A DNA stretch of 64,000 nucleotides from the NCBI RefSeq assembly GCF_010548375.1, contig NZ_JAAGLY010000005.1, positions 552,980 through 616,979 of the forward strand, read 5' to 3'. Source of the DNA: Streptomyces sp. SID13726. Its GTDB lineage: Bacteria > Actinomycetota > Actinomycetes > Streptomycetales > Streptomycetaceae. Position numbers and translations under genes: made by a program. Below, piece by piece: positions 1 to 8,291 of the stretch; the first letter of the stretch is position 1, and every line of letters begins with the position of its first letter. The notes beneath the pieces were generated by a model. It did no database searches. It was not told where the DNA came from and worked only from the letters and a program-made list of their open reading frames with translations.

Positions 1-526
1 CGGCGTCCACGCGCGCGCGGAGTTCGTCGACGACCTCGGTGACGACATCGGCGTAGACGCCCTTGATGCCGCCGCCCTCCAGGAAGCCGCGCCAGTGCAT
101 GACGACGAAGGGGGCGCCCGCGTCGGCGACGACCGGGATCATCGCGGGGTCGGCGAGGCCGCCGCTGACGTCGTTGACGAGGGTTGCGCCCGCGGCGAGG
201 GCCCGGGCCGCGACCGAGGCGCGCATGGTGTCGACGGAGACGGTGACGCCCTCGGCGGCGAGGCCGCGGACGACGGGGATGACGCGGCGGAGCTCCTCGG
301 CCTCGTCGACGCGGGTGGCGCCTGGCCGGGTGGACTCGCCGCCGACGTCGACGAGGTCGGCACCCTCCGCGACAAGGGCGAGGCCGTGCTTGACGGCGGT
401 CGTCGTGTCGAACCAGCGGCCGCCGTCGGAGAAGGAGTCGGGGGTGACGTTCACGACTCCCATGACCGCGCAGCGGTCCCATTCCGGAAGGCCGGCGACG
501 CGCCCGCGTCCGCTCTGCTTGCTCAT
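1..526 (-). CDS. folP: dihydropteroate synthase, N-terminal part (cut by window edge)
   Basis: Condenses p-aminobenzoate with dihydropterin pyrophosphate in folate synthesis (cytoplasm). The reading frame starts with ATG at 526 and runs off the left edge still open, giving about 175 residues. Family motifs are visible in order: CAVMGVVNVTPDSFSDGG near residues 19-36, GADLVDVGGESTRPGA near 56-71, and NDVSGG plus VVMHWRG further on. There is no clear Shine-Dalgarno site. A TAGGCT hexamer lies six bases before the ATG, so the message may be leaderless. The next gene on the same strand ends 121 bases upstream. The C-terminal third, including the last substrate loops, is outside the window. Confidence 0.95.
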   Translation of the reverse strand, partial: MSKQSGRGRVAGLPEWDRCAVMGVVNVTPDSFSDGGRWFDTTTAVKHGLALVAEGADLVDVGGESTRPGATRVDEAEELRRVIPVVRGLAAEGVTVSVDTMRASVAARALAAGATLVNDVSGGLADPAMIPVVADAGAPFVVMHWRGFLEGGGIKGVYADVVTEVVDELRARVDA

Positions 527-647
527 ACGTTCAGCCTAGGCCCAGCGTGGAGCCGTACGGCCGTGCGGCCCGGACGGAGGCCCTCGGGCTGGATGAGGGG
601 GTGAGGCTTCCGTCCGGGCCTGTCCCGGGTGGCCCGTGGGCCCGTGG

Positions 648-2585
648 TCACGCCGCTCTTACGTCCGTCTCGGCGACCACGTGGGCACACGCGCGCGGGG
701 TGTGCGTACGGCGGCGCAGGAAGCGCGGCAGGGGGAGCGCGAGGTTGACGAAGCCCTCGGCCTGCATGGCCGCGAAGCCGATGCGCGGGAGGTCGCCGGA
801 GGCGCGGTAGACGACGAAGCGGGGCTCCCAGCGGGGCTGGAACTTCGCGTTGAACTTGTAGAGGGACTCGATCTGGAACCAGCGCGAGAGGAAGACGAGC
901 AGGCCCCGCCAGGCGCGCAGCACCGGGCCCGCGCCGATCTTCTCGCCGCGGGCGAGGGCCGAGCGGAACATCGCGAAGTTCAGGGACACGCGCGTGATGC
1001 CGAACTTCGGGGCCGCCTGGAGGGCCGCGACGATGAGCAGTTCGTTCATGCCGGGGTCGGCCGAGCGGTCGCGGCGCATGAGGTCGAGGGAGGCGCCGTC
1101 GGTGCCCCAGGGCACGAAGTGCAGGATCGCCTTGAGGTCGCCGTAGGGGCCGGGCTGGTCGTCGGCCTTGTGGGCGGTCGCGATCAGGCAGTCGCCGTCG
1201 GCGAGGTCGCCGATGCGGCCGAGCGCCATGGAGAAGCCGCGCTCGGTGTCGGTGCCGCGCCAGTCGTCGGCGGCCTGGCGCAAGCGCTCCAGCTCGGTCT
1301 CCCCGAGGTCACGGACGCGCCGGACCCGGGTCTCGTAACCGGCCCGCTCGATACGCTTGACCATCTGGCGGACATTGCGCATCGCGCGGCCGGCGAGCGA
1401 GAAATCCGCGACGTCCACCACCGCCTCGTCGCCCAGTTCGAGGGCGTCGAGGCCGGTCTCACGGGTCCACACCTCGCCGCCGGTCTCCGAGCAGCCCATG
1501 ACGGCGGGCGTCCAGGAGTGCGCCTTGGCCTCGTCCATGAAGCGTTCGATGGCGCCGGGCCAGGCCTCGACGTCGCCGATCGGGTCACCGCTGGCGAGCA
1601 TCACGCCGGAGACGACGCGGTAGGTCACGGCGGCCTTGCCGCTGGGGGAGAAGACGACGGCCTTGTCGCGGCGCAGCGCGAAGTGGCCGAGGGAGTCGCG
1701 GCGGCCGTGCTTGTCCAGCAGGGCGCGCAGCCGGGCCTCGTCGTCCTCGGTGAGCCGGGCGGCGGGGTGCTCGGGGCGGAAGGCCAGGTAGATCGTGGTG
1801 ACCGCCGTGAGCAGGCCCAGGGCGCCCAGGGAGACGCCGACGGTCCACGAGGTGTCGCCCTCGTAGTCGACGGGGCCCTCGAAGCCGAAGAGGCCGTACA
1901 GGACGTGCGTAATGCGATCGGCCAGGCTCGGGTCGCCGACCATGCGGTGCGGGTGGACGCTGACGATGACCAGCCCGAGCACGAGGGAACCGGCGCCCAT
2001 GAGGACGAAGTTGGCGAGCGCGCGCCAGCGGCTGCGCGGGTCGGGCAGCGCCTTGAACTGGTCGCGGTGGCGCAGCAGCGGCGCGAGCAGGGCGAGCGAG
2101 ATCGCCACGCCGAGGAGCGAGTGGCGGTACGAGAACTGCGCCAGCGCGCCCGCCGGCAGCAGGGCCACGGCCGCGCGCCAGGCCCGGCGCTTGCGGCGCC
2201 TGAGTCCGTGGGCGAGCAGCAGCAGCAGGACCCCGGTGCTCAGCGACAGCGCGGCCGCGAACGGGCCGAGCGCGCCGGGCAGTACCTCGGCCATGGTGTG
2301 CATGCGGCTGTGCCGGAAGCGTGGGAAGACGCCGGCGGCGATGTCCAGTAGCCCCACTAGTGCGCAGGCTCTGGCGACGAGGACGGGGACTACTTCGGGG
2401 CGCGGGCCGTGCAGGGCACGCCGCAGCCGTGTGGATCGGATCGGAACCCCGCCCGACATTTCCTCATCTGTCCTGACAGACATCGCATCCCGTAGCTCTG
2501 CGAGTGACTTTGGATCCGGAGCCCTGATTCGGGCATCCGGCGACATTGCGCCCTCTAGGACGGTGTCTCGCGAGAAGAGGTTCAC
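648..2585 (-). CDS. aminoacyl-phosphatidylglycerol synthase (DUF2156, MprF/LysX-type), membrane
   Basis: Likely transfers an amino acid from aminoacyl-tRNA to phosphatidylglycerol on the inner leaflet, altering surface charge. The N-terminal half has several hydrophobic segments (about residues 60-250). The C-terminal half is the DUF2156 GNAT-like transferase, with the recognisable stretches VVFSPSGKAAVTYRVVSGVM, SGDPIGD, and a tail near QIESLYKFNAKFQPRWEPRF. It lacks the lysyl-tRNA synthetase domain of mycobacterial LysX, so it is a stand-alone enzyme. Start choice: GTG at 2585 follows GAGAAGG; ATG at 2546 (after AGAGGG) and ATG at 2483 are alternatives. It is divergent from an esterase gene 48 bases away. 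The amino acid used cannot be told from sequence. Confidence 0.85.
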   Translation of the reverse strand: MNLFSRDTVLEGAMSPDARIRAPDPKSLAELRDAMSVRTDEEMSGGVPIRSTRLRRALHGPRPEVVPVLVARACALVGLLDIAAGVFPRFRHSRMHTMAEVLPGALGPFAAALSLSTGVLLLLLAHGLRRRKRRAWRAAVALLPAGALAQFSYRHSLLGVAISLALLAPLLRHRDQFKALPDPRSRWRALANFVLMGAGSLVLGLVIVSVHPHRMVGDPSLADRITHVLYGLFGFEGPVDYEGDTSWTVGVSLGALGLLTAVTTIYLAFRPEHPAARLTEDDEARLRALLDKHGRRDSLGHFALRRDKAVVFSPSGKAAVTYRVVSGVMLASGDPIGDVEAWPGAIERFMDEAKAHSWTPAVMGCSETGGEVWTRETGLDALELGDEAVVDVADFSLAGRAMRNVRQMVKRIERAGYETRVRRVRDLGETELERLRQAADDWRGTDTERGFSMALGRIGDLADGDCLIATAHKADDQPGPYGDLKAILHFVPWGTDGASLDLMRRDRSADPGMNELLIVAALQAAPKFGITRVSLNFAMFRSALARGEKIGAGPVLRAWRGLLVFLSRWFQIESLYKFNAKFQPRWEPRFVVYRASGDLPRIGFAAMQAEGFVNLALPLPRFLRRRTHTPRACAHVVAETDVRAA

Positions 2586-2633
2586 TCACCTTCTCAAAGC
2601 CGTTTCAAAGGCCGAGGAAAGCGAAAGCAAGCA

Positions 2634-3761
2634 ATGGGTCTCACGAGCAACAACACGCTGGTGGCAGCGGTCCTGGTCGCCGTGGTGCTGTTCGTCGGCA
2701 CGGTGTGGCTGTGGCCGAGGCTGGCCCGGCGCGGCTGGCGGTCCGTCAGCGGCCGGGTCGGGCTGCTGCTCGCGACACAGTGCATGCTCTTCGTCTCGGT
2801 CGGGCTCGCCGCCAACCAGGCCTTCGGCTTCTACGCCTCCTGGGCCGACCTGCTCGGCCGGGAGACCGACCAGGGCGTGGTGGTCGACCACACCCTGGGC
2901 GACCGTCCGGCCGGGCCCCTGAAGGTGACCGACATAGGAAACGTGCCCGGCAGGGGCGGCTTTCGGCCATCGTCGGGCGGGCAGATCCAGAAGGTCGACA
3001 TCGTCGGGCGTACGACACACATCGCCACACCCGCGTACGTCTATCTGCCTCCGGAGTATTTCCAGTCCCGCTATCGCGCGCGCACCTTCCCAGCGGCCCT
3101 CGTCCTCACCGGTTATCCCGGCACGGCCAGGGCGCTGGTGGACAAACTCCACTATCCGCGCACGGCCCTGGAACTCGCCAAGAGCGGCCGTATGCAGCCG
3201 ATGATCCTGGTCATGATGCGGCCGACGGTCGCGCCGCCCCGGGACACCGAGTGCGTGGACGTTCCCGGCGGCCCGCGGACCGAGTCGTTCTTCGCGAAGG
3301 ACCTGCCGGAAGCGGTGACCGCGCACTACAGGGTGGGCCGGGAGCCGGGGAGTTGGGGGATCATCGGCGATTCGACCGGCGGCTACTGCGCGCTGAAGCT
3401 CGCCATGCACCACCCCCGTGTCTACGCGGCCGGGGCGGGTCTGTCGCCCTACTACAGGGCTCCGGTGGACCCCACCACGGGCGATCTCTTCCAGGGCGAC
3501 AAGGCGCTGCGCAACCGCGCGAACCTGTGGTGGTGCCTCAAACACCTGCCCGGCCCTGACACCTCACTGCTCGTCACCAGCAGCAAGGAGGGCGAGACGA
3601 ACTACAAGGACACGTTGAAGTTCATAGACCGGGTGAAGGCCGCGGGAACGACCCGGATCTCGTCGATCATCCTCGAAAGCGGGGGTCACAACTTCAACAC
3701 CTGGCGGCGGGAGATCCCGGCGACCTTGCAGTGGATCAGCGGGCGACTCGGTGATCAATAG
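2634..3761 (+). CDS. membrane-anchored esterase (antigen 85 / putative esterase fold)
   Basis: Alpha/beta hydrolase of the putative esterase (PF00756-like) group, 375 residues. Two N-terminal hydrophobic segments (about 9-28 and 42-62) should place the catalytic domain outside the membrane. The nucleophile motif GDSTGG is at 245-250, so Ser247 is the predicted nucleophile. The acid and His are probably in the ETNYKDTLKF and SGGHNFNTW regions. A GAGGAAAG ribosome site precedes the ATG. It is divergent from the aminoacyl-phosphatidylglycerol synthase. Known families pair such synthases with hydrolases that remove the aminoacyl group, so a lipid-ester hydrolase role is a reasonable guess, not a demonstrated one. 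Mycolyl transfer is unlikely, as Streptomyces lacks mycolates. Confidence 0.8.
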   Translation: MGLTSNNTLVAAVLVAVVLFVGTVWLWPRLARRGWRSVSGRVGLLLATQCMLFVSVGLAANQAFGFYASWADLLGRETDQGVVVDHTLGDRPAGPLKVTDIGNVPGRGGFRPSSGGQIQKVDIVGRTTHIATPAYVYLPPEYFQSRYRARTFPAALVLTGYPGTARALVDKLHYPRTALELAKSGRMQPMILVMMRPTVAPPRDTECVDVPGGPRTESFFAKDLPEAVTAHYRVGREPGSWGIIGDSTGGYCALKLAMHHPRVYAAGAGLSPYYRAPVDPTTGDLFQGDKALRNRANLWWCLKHLPGPDTSLLVTSSKEGETNYKDTLKFIDRVKAAGTTRISSIILESGGHNFNTWRREIPATLQWISGRLGDQ

Positions 3762-3872
3762 GCCGAATTCGACGGCCGGCCGGATTCCCGATGTCGTGTG
3801 AAGGCTGCGGGGTGGCTGTGTTTTTACGGGGCGGGGCACCACGATTCGCCTACGCGCGGTAAGTTTCTGGCC

Positions 3873-5204
3873 ATGCCACGTGGACGTCACCGCCATTCCC
3901 CGCCCTTGCACAGGCTGCTGCCTCCTTCGGCGATCGCCGGCGTCTCCCTCGTCTGCGCCTTCGGCCCCTGGTTGTTCTCGCAGACCGCCGTGCTGCGCGT
4001 CATAGCCGCGTTCGCCGCGGCGGTCGCGGTGGTCGGGGCGGCCGTCATGCGCCGCTGGGACGCACAGGCGGGCAAGCAGGTCGCCGATCTCACGCGTGCG
4101 CGTGCGAGCGACGAGTGGCGGCACGAGGAGCGGGCCGCCGAACTCGAGACCGACCTCGAGGAGTCGCGCGAGCTGCGCGCCAAGCTGGAGCAGCGGCTGC
4201 GCGCCAAGCGCGCCGAACTGGCGGGCCTGCGCAACGAACACGCGGCGCTGCTGCGGCGGTACGCCACGGCGGAGACCGAGCGGGCGAGCGCCCTTGAGGG
4301 CCGCCGGCTGCTGGAGATAGAGGCGACCGCGGAGCCGTCCCGGGCGTTGCCGGCTGCGGAGGCGGTCGGGGCGGACGAGGAGACCGCGACCGGGACTGCC
4401 GGGGCGTCGGAGGGCTCGGAGGCTTCGGAGGAGACGCCGGAGCGGCCCGCGATCTTCTCCCCGGAGGGGTCCCGGCTGTTCCTGCGGGCCAGCGCGGCGC
4501 TCAAGCGGCTGGACGAGGGCGGTGCCGGGGCGGCCGAGTCCGAGGCCGAGGCCGACGCCGAGTCCGAGGACGCTGAAGTGGACGCGGCTCAGGACCCGGC
4601 GAACGACGGCGGGCCCGAGGCCGGTCCGAAGGCCAAGGCGGACGCGAAGGTCAAGCCGGACGCGAAGACCAAGCCGGACTCGACGGTCAAGCCGGACTCG
4701 ACGGTCAAGGTGAAGGCCGAGGTCAAGCCCCGTCCGGTGACCGCCGGTTCGGGTGCGGCGGACGCCGCCGGCACCGAGGCGGAGGCCGCGCAGGAGGACG
4801 AGGCGCGGGGGAAGCCCGAGGCGGTCGACGGGCATGAGCACGCGGCCGCCGCCACCTCGGTCAGAGCCGACCGGCCCACGCAGCAGCCCGCGGGGCACTT
4901 CATCGCCCCGACCGCGGTGGCGGTCGTGCCCGCCGCTCCCGCCCGGCGCCCCCGGGTCGAGGGCGGGTTCGACTTCTTCGGCACCAAGGCGGGCACCTCG
5001 CGCGACGCCCTGGAGGCCGTGCAGAACGAGGACCTCGCCGACGTGGTCGGCCAGGAGGCCCTCGCCCTGCACAAGGCCGAGTCGGAGGCGGAGTTCAAGC
5101 CGGCCGACGAGGAGTCCCGGGGCATCGGCCAGGTCATCGACCTGACGGCGCACGACGAGACGGAGCAGATCGACCTCCAGGGACTGCGCAGCGCGGTCTC
5201 CTGA
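3873..5204 (+). CDS. membrane protein with coiled coil and Lys/Asp/Ala-rich repeats
   Basis: Function unknown. With the ATG at 3873 the protein has 443 residues: a basic N-terminus, two adjacent hydrophobic segments (about 17-36 and 41-58), then a charged coiled coil (about 65-150) rich in Glu/Arg/Leu heptads. After that comes low-complexity sequence with repeated KPD(A/S)-type units (KVKPDAKTKPDSTVKPDSTV), and a C-terminal conserved-looking tail with GGFDFFG. An upstream in-frame ATG at 3798 exists, but a TAAGTT hexamer seven bases before 3873 suggests a leaderless start there. It could be a cell-envelope or division scaffold, but nothing in the sequence proves this. Confidence 0.75.
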   Translation: MPRGRHRHSPPLHRLLPPSAIAGVSLVCAFGPWLFSQTAVLRVIAAFAAAVAVVGAAVMRRWDAQAGKQVADLTRARASDEWRHEERAAELETDLEESRELRAKLEQRLRAKRAELAGLRNEHAALLRRYATAETERASALEGRRLLEIEATAEPSRALPAAEAVGADEETATGTAGASEGSEASEETPERPAIFSPEGSRLFLRASAALKRLDEGGAGAAESEAEADAESEDAEVDAAQDPANDGGPEAGPKAKADAKVKPDAKTKPDSTVKPDSTVKVKAEVKPRPVTAGSGAADAAGTEAEAAQEDEARGKPEAVDGHEHAAAATSVRADRPTQQPAGHFIAPTAVAVVPAAPARRPRVEGGFDFFGTKAGTSRDALEAVQNEDLADVVGQEALALHKAESEAEFKPADEESRGIGQVIDLTAHDETEQIDLQGLRSAVS

Positions 5205-5264
5205 CGGGACGTACGGACGTTCACGGCACGGACGCTCACGCCACGGACGCTCGCAGGGGCGCGG

Positions 5265-6608
5265 TCAGACCATCCACCGGTCGGGCCGCGCCCCTTTCCG
5301 TCCCGTCCGAGACCGCTCCGCCTGCGCCCCGAGCAGCTCCGCGGCCTCCTGAGCGTCCCTCAGCCGGGCCGTGACGGTCTTGTTGGCCCCCGTGTCCACA
5401 TGGACGTCGGCGACCCGCCACAGCCGCTTCCAGGGCCCCTGGGAGAGCCGTACGCTCTGGACCTTCGCGTGCGGGACGAGCGCCAGGCTCCGGCGCAGCA
5501 GTCCCTGGCGGGCCGCGAACACCGCGTCGGTCACGGCGAGTCCGTAACCGCGCCACCACAGGGGCACGCACCGGCCGGCCCGCCGCGGGGGCCGGGACAG
5601 CGCCGAGGGCGGCGGCACGGTGACGCCGGGCAGCACGCGCGCGACGACCGCCTCGGCGACCTCGCGCGGGGCGACCGGTACGAGCACCGAGTTGGACGAG
5701 CCGGCCACGTCCAGCTCGACCCGCACCCAGCCGCGCCGCCGCCACAGCAGCGGCTCGACGATCCGCACGGTCTGCACCCGCCCCGGCGGCACCGTCTCGT
5801 GGGTGCGGTCCAGGAGCCCGTGGTCGATGCGCAGCCCGTCCGGGGACTCGCCCACCGTCCAGTCGTACTCGGTGACGAACCGCCCCACGCTGCTCGCCCC
5901 CGCCGCGCCGAGCAGCGGCACGGCGGTCGCGAGGACCGTCCACGCGCTGTGGGTGGCCAGCCACAGCAGGGTCGGTACGACGAGGGCGGCGACCAGCGTG
6001 ACCCAGGTGGCGCCCGTCAGCACCAGGGAGAGCGCGAGATCGCGCGGAGGCGTGCGCAGCAGCTCGCGCGCCGGGGCCTCGCCGACCTCGTGCGCGGTCT
6101 CGGGCGCGAACCCGGCGGCGCGCGCGAGGAGTTCCGCGCGCAGCGCCCGTGCCTCGCGCTCCCCGAGGAAGGCCAGCTCGTCCTTCTTGTCGGTGCCGAC
6201 GACGTCCAGACGGAGCTTGGCGACGCCCGCCACGCGCGCGAGGAGCGGCTGTGTCACGTCGATCGCCTGGATGCGCTCCAGCCGGATGTGCGCGGTGCGC
6301 CGGAACAACAGCCCGGTCCGGATGCGCAGTTCGGTGTCGGTCACCGCGAAGTGGGTGAACCACCAGGTGAGAAAGCCGTACAGGGCGGCCGCCGGGACGA
6401 TGACGGCGAGCGCGATCAGCAGGGTGGTGGTCGTCAGCCGGGTCAGCTGGCGCTGCGCCTGGTCCGGGTCGTGCACGGCCCACCCGATGACGACGGCCAC
6501 CGGCGCCCACGCCCGCCTGAGCGGCGTTATGGGATGCAGCCGCCGCTCGGTGACGGGCGCCTTCTCCCGCTTCTCCTGTACGGCGTCGTCGACGCCCGGC
6601 GTCGTCAC
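5265..6608 (-). CDS. PH domain-containing membrane protein (YdbT-like, multiple bPH2 domains)
   Basis: A 447-residue membrane protein of the YdbS/YdbT (DUF304, bacterial PH) type. It has paired hydrophobic hairpins near 45-75 and 180-215. Each is followed by a PH-like strand block: the first carries TDTELRIRTGLLFRRTAHIRLERIQAID, the second DGLRIDHGLLDRTHETVPPGRVQTV, and a third C-terminal block contains RQGLLRRSLALVPHAKVQSV. The GTG start at 6608 overlaps the TGA of the preceding PH gene as GTGA, so the two are translationally coupled. Family members are thought to form envelope complexes with unknown ligands. The pair likely works as one unit. Confidence 0.85.
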   Translation of the reverse strand: MTTPGVDDAVQEKREKAPVTERRLHPITPLRRAWAPVAVVIGWAVHDPDQAQRQLTRLTTTTLLIALAVIVPAAALYGFLTWWFTHFAVTDTELRIRTGLLFRRTAHIRLERIQAIDVTQPLLARVAGVAKLRLDVVGTDKKDELAFLGEREARALRAELLARAAGFAPETAHEVGEAPARELLRTPPRDLALSLVLTGATWVTLVAALVVPTLLWLATHSAWTVLATAVPLLGAAGASSVGRFVTEYDWTVGESPDGLRIDHGLLDRTHETVPPGRVQTVRIVEPLLWRRRGWVRVELDVAGSSNSVLVPVAPREVAEAVVARVLPGVTVPPPSALSRPPRRAGRCVPLWWRGYGLAVTDAVFAARQGLLRRSLALVPHAKVQSVRLSQGPWKRLWRVADVHVDTGANKTVTARLRDAQEAAELLGAQAERSRTGRKGARPDRWMV

Positions 6609-7108
6609 AGGCCCGCCGATCGGGCCTCGCCGAGTTCGGTGAGCCGGTCGCGCAGCCGCTCCGCCTCGGCCGGGTCGAGGCCCGGGATGGTCGCGTCGGT
6701 CGCCGCGGCTGCCGTGTGCAGCTGCACGCTGGACAGCCCGAAGTGCCGCTCCACGGGCCCGGAGGTGACCTCCACCAGCTGCATGCGGCCGTACGGCACG
6801 ACGGTCTCCTCGCGCCACAGCACGCCCCGGCTGATCAGCAGGTCGTCGGCGCGCTCGGCGTAGCGCCAGGAGCGCCAGTTGCGGCCGATGAGCACCCAGC
6901 CCCAGCCCATGAGGGCGAGCGGCAGCACCGCGAAGGCCGCCCAGGCCGGTCCGCACAGCAGCCCGAGCAGCAGGCCCAGGCCCACGGCGAGCAGTCCGAG
7001 CCACACCACCAGCAGCAGCCGCCGCATCCGCAGCAGCCCCGGCGGCAGCCCGGTCCACACCGGTTCGGCCCCTGCGGTCTCTGTCTCCTGCCCGCTCCCC
7101 GTCTCCAT
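6605..7108 (-). CDS. small PH domain-containing membrane protein (YdbS-like)
   Basis: A 167-residue partner of the larger PH-domain protein downstream. Two membrane segments (about 30-48 and 53-70) are followed by one bPH2 domain with the typical ADDLLISRGVLWREETVVPYGRMQLV stretch in shortened form and an HTAAAATDATIPGL strand. Start at ATG 7108: a TACGCT hexamer lies six bases upstream on this strand, which fits a leaderless transcript; an in-frame extension to 7276 would run into nuoD2 and is rejected. It is divergent from nuoD2 with only 31 bases between the starts. Confidence 0.85.
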   Translation of the reverse strand: METGSGQETETAGAEPVWTGLPPGLLRMRRLLLVVWLGLLAVGLGLLLGLLCGPAWAAFAVLPLALMGWGWVLIGRNWRSWRYAERADDLLISRGVLWREETVVPYGRMQLVEVTSGPVERHFGLSSVQLHTAAAATDATIPGLDPAEAERLRDRLTELGEARSAGL

Positions 7109-7139
7109 AGGGCCAGCGTACGTAGGAGAGACTGTGTCC

Positions 7140-8291
7140 ATGACTCCCACGACGGAGACCACGGTCGGCATCGGCGGTGCCGCGGAGAGCACCGACATGG
7201 TGCTCAACATCGGACCGCAGCACCCGTCCACGCACGGGGTGCTGCGCCTGAAGCTGGTCCTGGACGGCGAGCGCATCGTGAGCGCCGAGCCGGTGATCGG
7301 CTACATGCACCGGGGCGCGGAGAAGCTCTTCGAGGCGCGCGACTACCGCCAGATCATCATGCTCGCCAACCGCCACGACTGGCTGTCGGCGTTCTCCAAC
7401 GAGCTGGGCGTGGTCCTCGCCGTGGAGCGCATGCTCGGCATGGAGGTCCCCACGCGCGCGGTGTGGACGCGCACGCTGCTCGCCGAGCTGAACCGGGTGC
7501 TGAACCACCTGATGTTCCTCGGGTCGTACCCGCTGGAGCTCGGCGGCATCACCCCGGTCTTCTACGCCTTCCGGGAGCGGGAGGTCCTCCAGAACGTCAT
7601 GGAGGAGGTCTCCGGCGGCCGGATGCACTACATGTTCAACCGGGTCGGCGGCCTCAAGGAGGACCTCCCGGCCGGCTGGACCACGCGTGCGCGTACCGCC
7701 GTCTCCGCGGTGCGCTCGCGCATGGACCGCTTCGACGACCTGGTGCTCGGCAACGAGATCTTCCGGGGGCGCACCCGGGACGTCGGCGTCCTCGCGCCCG
7801 GGACCGTGCACGCGTACGGCGTGAGCGGGCCCATCGCGCGCGGTTCCGGCGTCGACTTCGACCTGCGCCGCGACGAGCCCTACCTCGCCTACGGCGAACT
7901 CCAGGACACGCTGAGGGTGGTGACCCGCCAGGAGGGCGACTGCCTCGCCCGCTTCGAGGTCCTCCTGGAGCAGACCCACAACGCCCTCGACCTCGCCGAC
8001 GCCTGTCTCGACCGGCTCGCGGACCTGGAGCCCGGGCCGATCAACCAGCGGCTCCCGAAGGTCCTGAAGGCGCCCGAGGGGCACACGTACGCGTGGACCG
8101 AGAACCCGCTCGGCATCAACGGCTACTACCTCGTCAGCAAGGGCGAGAAGACCCCGTACCGGCTGAAGCTGCGCTCGGCGTCGTACAACAACATCCAGGC
8201 GCTGGTCGAGCTGCTGCCGGGGACGCTGGTGGCCGACATGGTGGCGATCCTCGGGTCACTGTTCTTCGTGGTCGGGGACATCGACAAGTAG
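7140..8291 (+). CDS. nuoD2: orphan NADH dehydrogenase subunit D paralogue (NuoD2)
   Basis: Homologue of the 49-kDa/NuoD subunit of respiratory complex I, 383 residues (shorter than the usual ~440). The N-terminal family signature LNIGPQHPSTHGVLRLK is at 22-38, followed by GYMHRGAEKLFEARDY, ELNRVLNHL and NEIFRGRTRDVGVL. The quinone-site His (His32 in GPQHPSTHG) is kept. The position of the quinone-binding Tyr in the canonical (F/V)(D/T)R(L/M)DY stretch is Trp81 here (NRHDW). Arg58 (HRG) matches the arginine that is dimethylated in mitochondrial NDUFS2. No other nuo gene is nearby. An AGGAG ribosome site lies 12 bases before the ATG. Its 3' end overlaps the convergent methyltransferase gene by 36 bases. 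Confidence 0.9.
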   Translation: MTPTTETTVGIGGAAESTDMVLNIGPQHPSTHGVLRLKLVLDGERIVSAEPVIGYMHRGAEKLFEARDYRQIIMLANRHDWLSAFSNELGVVLAVERMLGMEVPTRAVWTRTLLAELNRVLNHLMFLGSYPLELGGITPVFYAFREREVLQNVMEEVSGGRMHYMFNRVGGLKEDLPAGWTTRARTAVSAVRSRMDRFDDLVLGNEIFRGRTRDVGVLAPGTVHAYGVSGPIARGSGVDFDLRRDEPYLAYGELQDTLRVVTRQEGDCLARFEVLLEQTHNALDLADACLDRLADLEPGPINQRLPKVLKAPEGHTYAWTENPLGINGYYLVSKGEKTPYRLKLRSASYNNIQALVELLPGTLVADMVAILGSLFFVVGDIDK

